DNA of 25,947 bases from IMG/VR virus record IMGVR_UViG_3300042344_000008, positions 1 to 25,947 of that record; one strand, 5' to 3'. Both the position numbers and the translations under genes were made by a program. Within the stretch, counting starts at the first letter, position 1. The number at the start of each line of letters is the position of its first letter. The notes below the pieces were generated by a model. The model saw only the letters and a list, made by a program, of their open reading frames with translations. It was not told where the DNA came from and ran no database searches. The DNA comes from a virus. Shown piece after piece: positions 23,480 through 25,947 of this stretch.

Positions 23480-23709
23480 ACGATAGAGAAGATCAATACG
23501 GCAGCGCAGCAGTTAATTTTGCTCAGGCTGGTCGCGGCTGGGGCGCTATTTTAGGTATAGACGATATCCCGGCGTATAAAGTTGCGTTAATGCTGGACTT
23601 CTTCAAGAGTATTCGCTGCGTAGCCAATCCTGCCTACGAAGATAGTTGGTTAGATAAACTGGGCTATACCCGTCATGGCATGGATATAGCGTTATCTGAT
23701 GAGCCTTGA
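23455..23709 (+). CDS. Small phage protein, DUF6378-like
   Basis: This 84-residue protein overlaps the previous gene by 25 bases; ATG 23461 is an alternative start two codons later. The pattern LNDREDQYGSAAVNFAQAGR (R...YG....NF), WGAILGIDDIPAYKVALMLD and FFKSIRCV...EDSWLDKLGY matches what I know of the DUF6378 family, found in phages and of unknown function. The pattern recalls MazG-like helical proteins, but the catalytic acidic motif of MazG is not evident. It overlaps the metallophosphoesterase by 11 bases. Confidence 0.6.
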   Translation: MPMLQEILNDREDQYGSAAVNFAQAGRGWGAILGIDDIPAYKVALMLDFFKSIRCVANPAYEDSWLDKLGYTRHGMDIALSDEP

Positions 23710-24733
23710 AAAACGACTCAACGATATGCCGGAAGGCATTGACTCCGAGAATGTCGCAGAGCTGCGCCAAGCCTTACTCCGGCTACAAAAGCAATTAAAG
23801 AGATCTAAAGAGCGCACCGAAGATCTAGTAGAAATTACTCAGCAAGCTGCGTATGACGCGATGCTAACTATGGGTAAAGTCCAACCCGTACCGGAAGTCG
23901 TACCGGATAAAAGAAAAACAAAAGCCGAAGCAGCTTTATGGCACATGACGGATTGGCAGGGAGCCAAGCGCACCGTATCTTACAACTCAGAGATAATGCG
24001 CAAAAGAGTTATGGAGTTTGCGGCGAAAGCAGTTCGCATTACCGATATTCAGCGAGCAGATCACCCGGTAAAAACTTGCCATATTTTATTTGGCGGAGAT
24101 ATGGTAGAAGGCTTATTCAATTTCCCTACGCAAGCGTTCGAAGTCGATGCGACATTGTTTGAGCAGTATGTCCAAGTCTCTCGGTTATGCGTAGATGTAG
24201 TCCGGTTTGCGCTCGCCAACTATGAGCAAGTCACAGTAATCCCGGAGTGGGGTAATCATGGGCGTATAGGATCTAAGCGCGACAATGTGCCGAGATCCGA
24301 CAATTTTGACCGGATGTGCTATGAGTTAGCGCGGCAGCTCTTGGCTGGAGAGAAGCGATTAACTTGGCTGGACTGCCCGGAAGATGTCCAACGCGTAGAA
24401 ATAGGAGCCTATCGAGCGCTACTTATTCACGGAGACGAAGTAGGTAGAAATGGATTTGCTTCACCGGGCGCAATAGTCCAACACATGAACCGGTGGAGAT
24501 CCGGTTCGTATCCTTGGGAGTTCCGGGATGTTTATGTTGGGCATTACCATACTCACGCAGAGTGGCCAATGGCTAACGGCTTAGGATCCGTTTATCAAAG
24601 TGGATCCACCGAGTCAGATAATAGATACGCCGGCGTGATGCTAGCTGCGAGCGCTACCCCGTCTCAACGCTTACACTTCGTAGATCCCATTAAAGGCAGG
24701 GTAACGGCGGTGTATAAAGTATGGTTAGACTAG
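23699..24733 (+). CDS. Metallophosphoesterase
   Basis: This 344-residue protein has a helical N-terminal region (residues 18-60, coiled-coil-like) and a calcineurin-like phosphoesterase domain. Motifs seen: HMTDWQGAK (Asp85, Gln87), GGDMVEG (Asp134), EWGNHGR (Asn186, His187), LLIHGDEVG (His244) and GHYHTH (His282, His284). The first motif is D-x-Q rather than the classical D-x-H. Metal-dependent phosphodiesters of this type act on nucleic acids or nucleotides; the substrate is unknown. The end overlaps the next gene by 13 bases. Confidence 0.85.
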   Translation: MSLEKRLNDMPEGIDSENVAELRQALLRLQKQLKRSKERTEDLVEITQQAAYDAMLTMGKVQPVPEVVPDKRKTKAEAALWHMTDWQGAKRTVSYNSEIMRKRVMEFAAKAVRITDIQRADHPVKTCHILFGGDMVEGLFNFPTQAFEVDATLFEQYVQVSRLCVDVVRFALANYEQVTVIPEWGNHGRIGSKRDNVPRSDNFDRMCYELARQLLAGEKRLTWLDCPEDVQRVEIGAYRALLIHGDEVGRNGFASPGAIVQHMNRWRSGSYPWEFRDVYVGHYHTHAEWPMANGLGSVYQSGSTESDNRYAGVMLAASATPSQRLHFVDPIKGRVTAVYKVWLD

Positions 24734-25413
24734 ATAGGCTACTGACTCAAAATAGCGAGCTGCGCCCTGACGGGATCTATAATTGGTCTATTCCGGCGCT
24801 CGCCGCTAAGTTATCTAACGGAAAAAACATAAAGACTTGCCCTAACGCTGGAGCGTGTGCCAATGTTTGCTACGCCCGGAACGGCACTTACAATTTTAGT
24901 AATGTTAAGGCGCGGCATACCGCTAACTTAGAGTATGTAATCGATGATCCGCAGGGTTGGTTGGCGCAGATGCTAGAAGAAGTCAATCACCCGCGTATGC
25001 GCGGTAAATATGTCCGGATCCACGACTCAGGAGATTTCTTTTCGGAAGACTACTTGCGGCTATGGTTGAAAATAGCGCTTTTGACTCCGGATGTGACTTT
25101 CTATTGCTATACCAAGGAAGTCTCTATGTTCAAGCGCATAGTCGAATACGACTGCCCGAAGAACTTTCGCTATCTCTATTCGCTAGGCGGCAGAGAAGAT
25201 AACCTGATAGATCTCGAACTAGACCGCCATGCCGATGTGTTCCCTGATGACGCGGCAATACTGGAAGCCGGCTACTCTAATCAAGATGCTTCGGATCTGT
25301 TGGCAATCACCTTACCTTCCAACAAGATTGGCATACCGCAGAACAACATTCCGCAATTTAGAAAGCGGCTTGCTGGTCGGACTTTCGGAGAAGCGCAGCT
25401 GGACCGAAATTAA
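24721..25413 (+). CDS. GP88-like phage protein, Cys-rich motif
   Basis: This 230-residue protein resembles the phage gene product 88 family. It begins LLTQNSELRPDGIYNWSIPA and has CPNAGACANVCYARNGTYNF (Cys40, Cys46, Cys50), then YVRIHDSGDFFSEDYLRLWL, FYCYTKEVSMFKRI and NFRYLYSLGGRED. The three Cys in a C-x5-C-x3-C spacing could bind a metal or an iron-sulfur cluster, and the HDSGDF segment looks like a catalytic or binding site. No function is established that I know. The start overlaps the metallophosphoesterase. Its stop overlaps that of a gene on the other strand. Confidence 0.7.
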   Translation: MVRLDRLLTQNSELRPDGIYNWSIPALAAKLSNGKNIKTCPNAGACANVCYARNGTYNFSNVKARHTANLEYVIDDPQGWLAQMLEEVNHPRMRGKYVRIHDSGDFFSEDYLRLWLKIALLTPDVTFYCYTKEVSMFKRIVEYDCPKNFRYLYSLGGREDNLIDLELDRHADVFPDDAAILEAGYSNQDASDLLAITLPSNKIGIPQNNIPQFRKRLAGRTFGEAQLDRN

Positions 25414-25619
25414 TCTTCTTCTTCGTCATACTCGAAGTCGGAATCCCGTATGTCTATGTTGGCTTCTTTAGCGGTATGGAGCGCCCCTGCCATGAGCATT
25501 ACTGCTCGATTACACATATCGGTTAATTGATCCGGGTAAGTTGGATCCGCAGAGATCTCTATTTGTAAATTGTAAAGAACAAGAAACACTCTTGCTTGGT
25601 GCGATTTAGAGTCAGCCAT
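25410..25619 (-). CDS. Small acidic-tailed protein on the opposite strand
   Basis: From the ATG at 25619-25617, preceded on its own strand by ACAGGAGT 6 bases upstream, this is 69 residues: MADSKSHQARVFLVLYNLQI. A helical middle (DQLTDMCNRAVMLMAGALHT) leads to a very acidic end (DSDFEYDEEED). A longer reading from 25652 lacks a ribosome site. It is the only - strand gene I accept, since nothing else occupies this interval, it has a good ribosome site, and the protein looks ordinary. Acidic tails occur in DNA mimics and chaperones; this is not evidence of either. Function unknown. Confidence 0.6.
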   Translation of the reverse strand: MADSKSHQARVFLVLYNLQIEISADPTYPDQLTDMCNRAVMLMAGALHTAKEANIDIRDSDFEYDEEED

Positions 25620-25641
25620 ATCTACTCCTGTCCGGTTCCTA

Positions 25642-25660
25642 AAGGTTACCAAAAGTTACT
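25642..25660. promoter_or_regulatory. Direct repeat in the divergent intergenic region
   Basis: AAGGTTACC (25642-25650) and AAAGTTACT (25652-25660) match at 7 of 9 positions and are spaced 10 bases, one helical turn. They lie between the - strand gene and the divergent + strand gene, a plausible operator. No convincing -35/-10 pair was found on either strand in 25620-25754. Confidence 0.3.
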
Positions 25661-25720
25661 CCGCGACTCGCCAAGCGAAATCCGGGAAAACCGTAATGTA
25701 TCAGCGACAATAGACGCGCT

Positions 25721-25740
25721 GGGGCAGATCGCCCCTTATA
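25721..25740 (+). other. Short hairpin upstream of the last gene
   Basis: GGGGC (25721-25725) pairs with GCCCC (25731-25735) around AGATC, followed by TTATA. It could be a small terminator or a 5' leader structure; it lies 20 bases from ATG 25755. The stem is only five pairs. Confidence 0.35.
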
Positions 25741-25754
25741 GAAAGGAATAAATT

Positions 25755-25947
25755 ATGGCTAAGTTCGATTTAGACTCGTACGAAACCGTAGAAAGCCGCT
25801 TGGCTCGATTTTGGAAAGATCACCCGAAAGGCAGGGTTCTCACGGATCTAGTATTTCATGATGAGCGCAGGTTCATCGTCAAGGCAGAAATCTTTTTTGA
25901 TAGAGATGACCTAAGCCCGGTGTCTTCCGGTTATGCCGAAGAGATCG
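25755..25947 (+). CDS. Early actinophage-type protein, N-terminal fragment (partial)
   Basis: GAAAGGA lies 7 bases before ATG 25755; the window ends within the gene. The 64 visible residues, MAKFDLDSYETVESRLARFW, KDHPKGRVLTDLVFHDERRF and IVKAEIFFDRDD...SGYAEEI, match the start of a conserved actinophage early protein (YETVE.RL..FWKDHP.GR...), whose known relatives continue with an ENCETSAIGRAL motif as in single-strand annealing or ssDNA-binding proteins. That part is outside the window, so recombination function is inferred. Divergent from the - strand gene; likely the start of the replication region. Confidence 0.7.
   Translation, partial: MAKFDLDSYETVESRLARFWKDHPKGRVLTDLVFHDERRFIVKAEIFFDRDDLSPVSSGYAEEI

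Noticed and set aside
1-25947. tRNA genes, CRISPR arrays, insertion sequences, integrase or attachment sites
   Set aside because: I looked for cloverleaf ends (GGTTC-A-A-TCC loops), repeat-spacer patterns, transposase motifs and tyrosine/serine recombinase motifs and saw none.

Overview
This window is most of the late (virion and lysis) half of a long-tailed, siphovirus-type double-stranded DNA phage. Nearly every gene reads on the + strand, many are joined by 1-4 base overlaps, and the order portal, head-morphogenesis protein, prohead protease/scaffold, major capsid, connectors, tail tube, frameshifted chaperone pair, tape measure, distal tail, fibers, lysis is the classical HK97/lambda-like plan. 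The G+C content looks intermediate, close to half. Several proteins (the protease N-terminal extension, the 326-residue fiber with its PSWLQ start, the ReqiPepy6 gp37-like hub, the GP88-like protein and the terminal early gene) resemble actinophage proteins, so an actinobacterial host, possibly freshwater, is my best inference; no host gene is present to prove it. No integrase, terminase, tRNA or CRISPR array is visible.

Layout: 1-1897 holds the end of a structural gene and two fiber-like genes. 1916-8440 is the head module: portal, Mu gpF-like protein, a long protease-scaffold polyprotein with two internal in-frame starts, and a major capsid protein with a beta-rich insertion. A hairpin terminator follows. 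8508-11356 carries a zinc-ribbon protein, connectors, a tail-terminator candidate and the tail tube, followed by a two-tier hairpin. 11469-12016 encodes two tail-assembly chaperones joined by a -1 frameshift at CCCAAAA. Next come a gp10-like protein, the 1037-residue tape measure and a Dit-like protein. 16444-21839 is a fiber and receptor-binding region, including three tandem related genes whose base composition is unlike the rest, and the tail hub. 21854-23199 is the lysis cassette: small membrane proteins, a CHAP endolysin, and an overlapping lipoprotein gene (22038-22217). A UACG-loop terminator closes it. 23243-25413 has small early-type genes, a metallophosphoesterase and a GP88-like protein; one small gene lies on the - strand, and a divergent + strand gene runs off the end.

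Most notable: the hidden lipoprotein gene in the lysis cassette, the compositionally foreign fiber cassette with no GATC or CCGG in a genome otherwise full of them, the nested starts in the protease-scaffold gene, the clean programmed frameshift signal, and the 22-residue periodicity in the tape measure. None is a proven new system; each has a decisive check listed.
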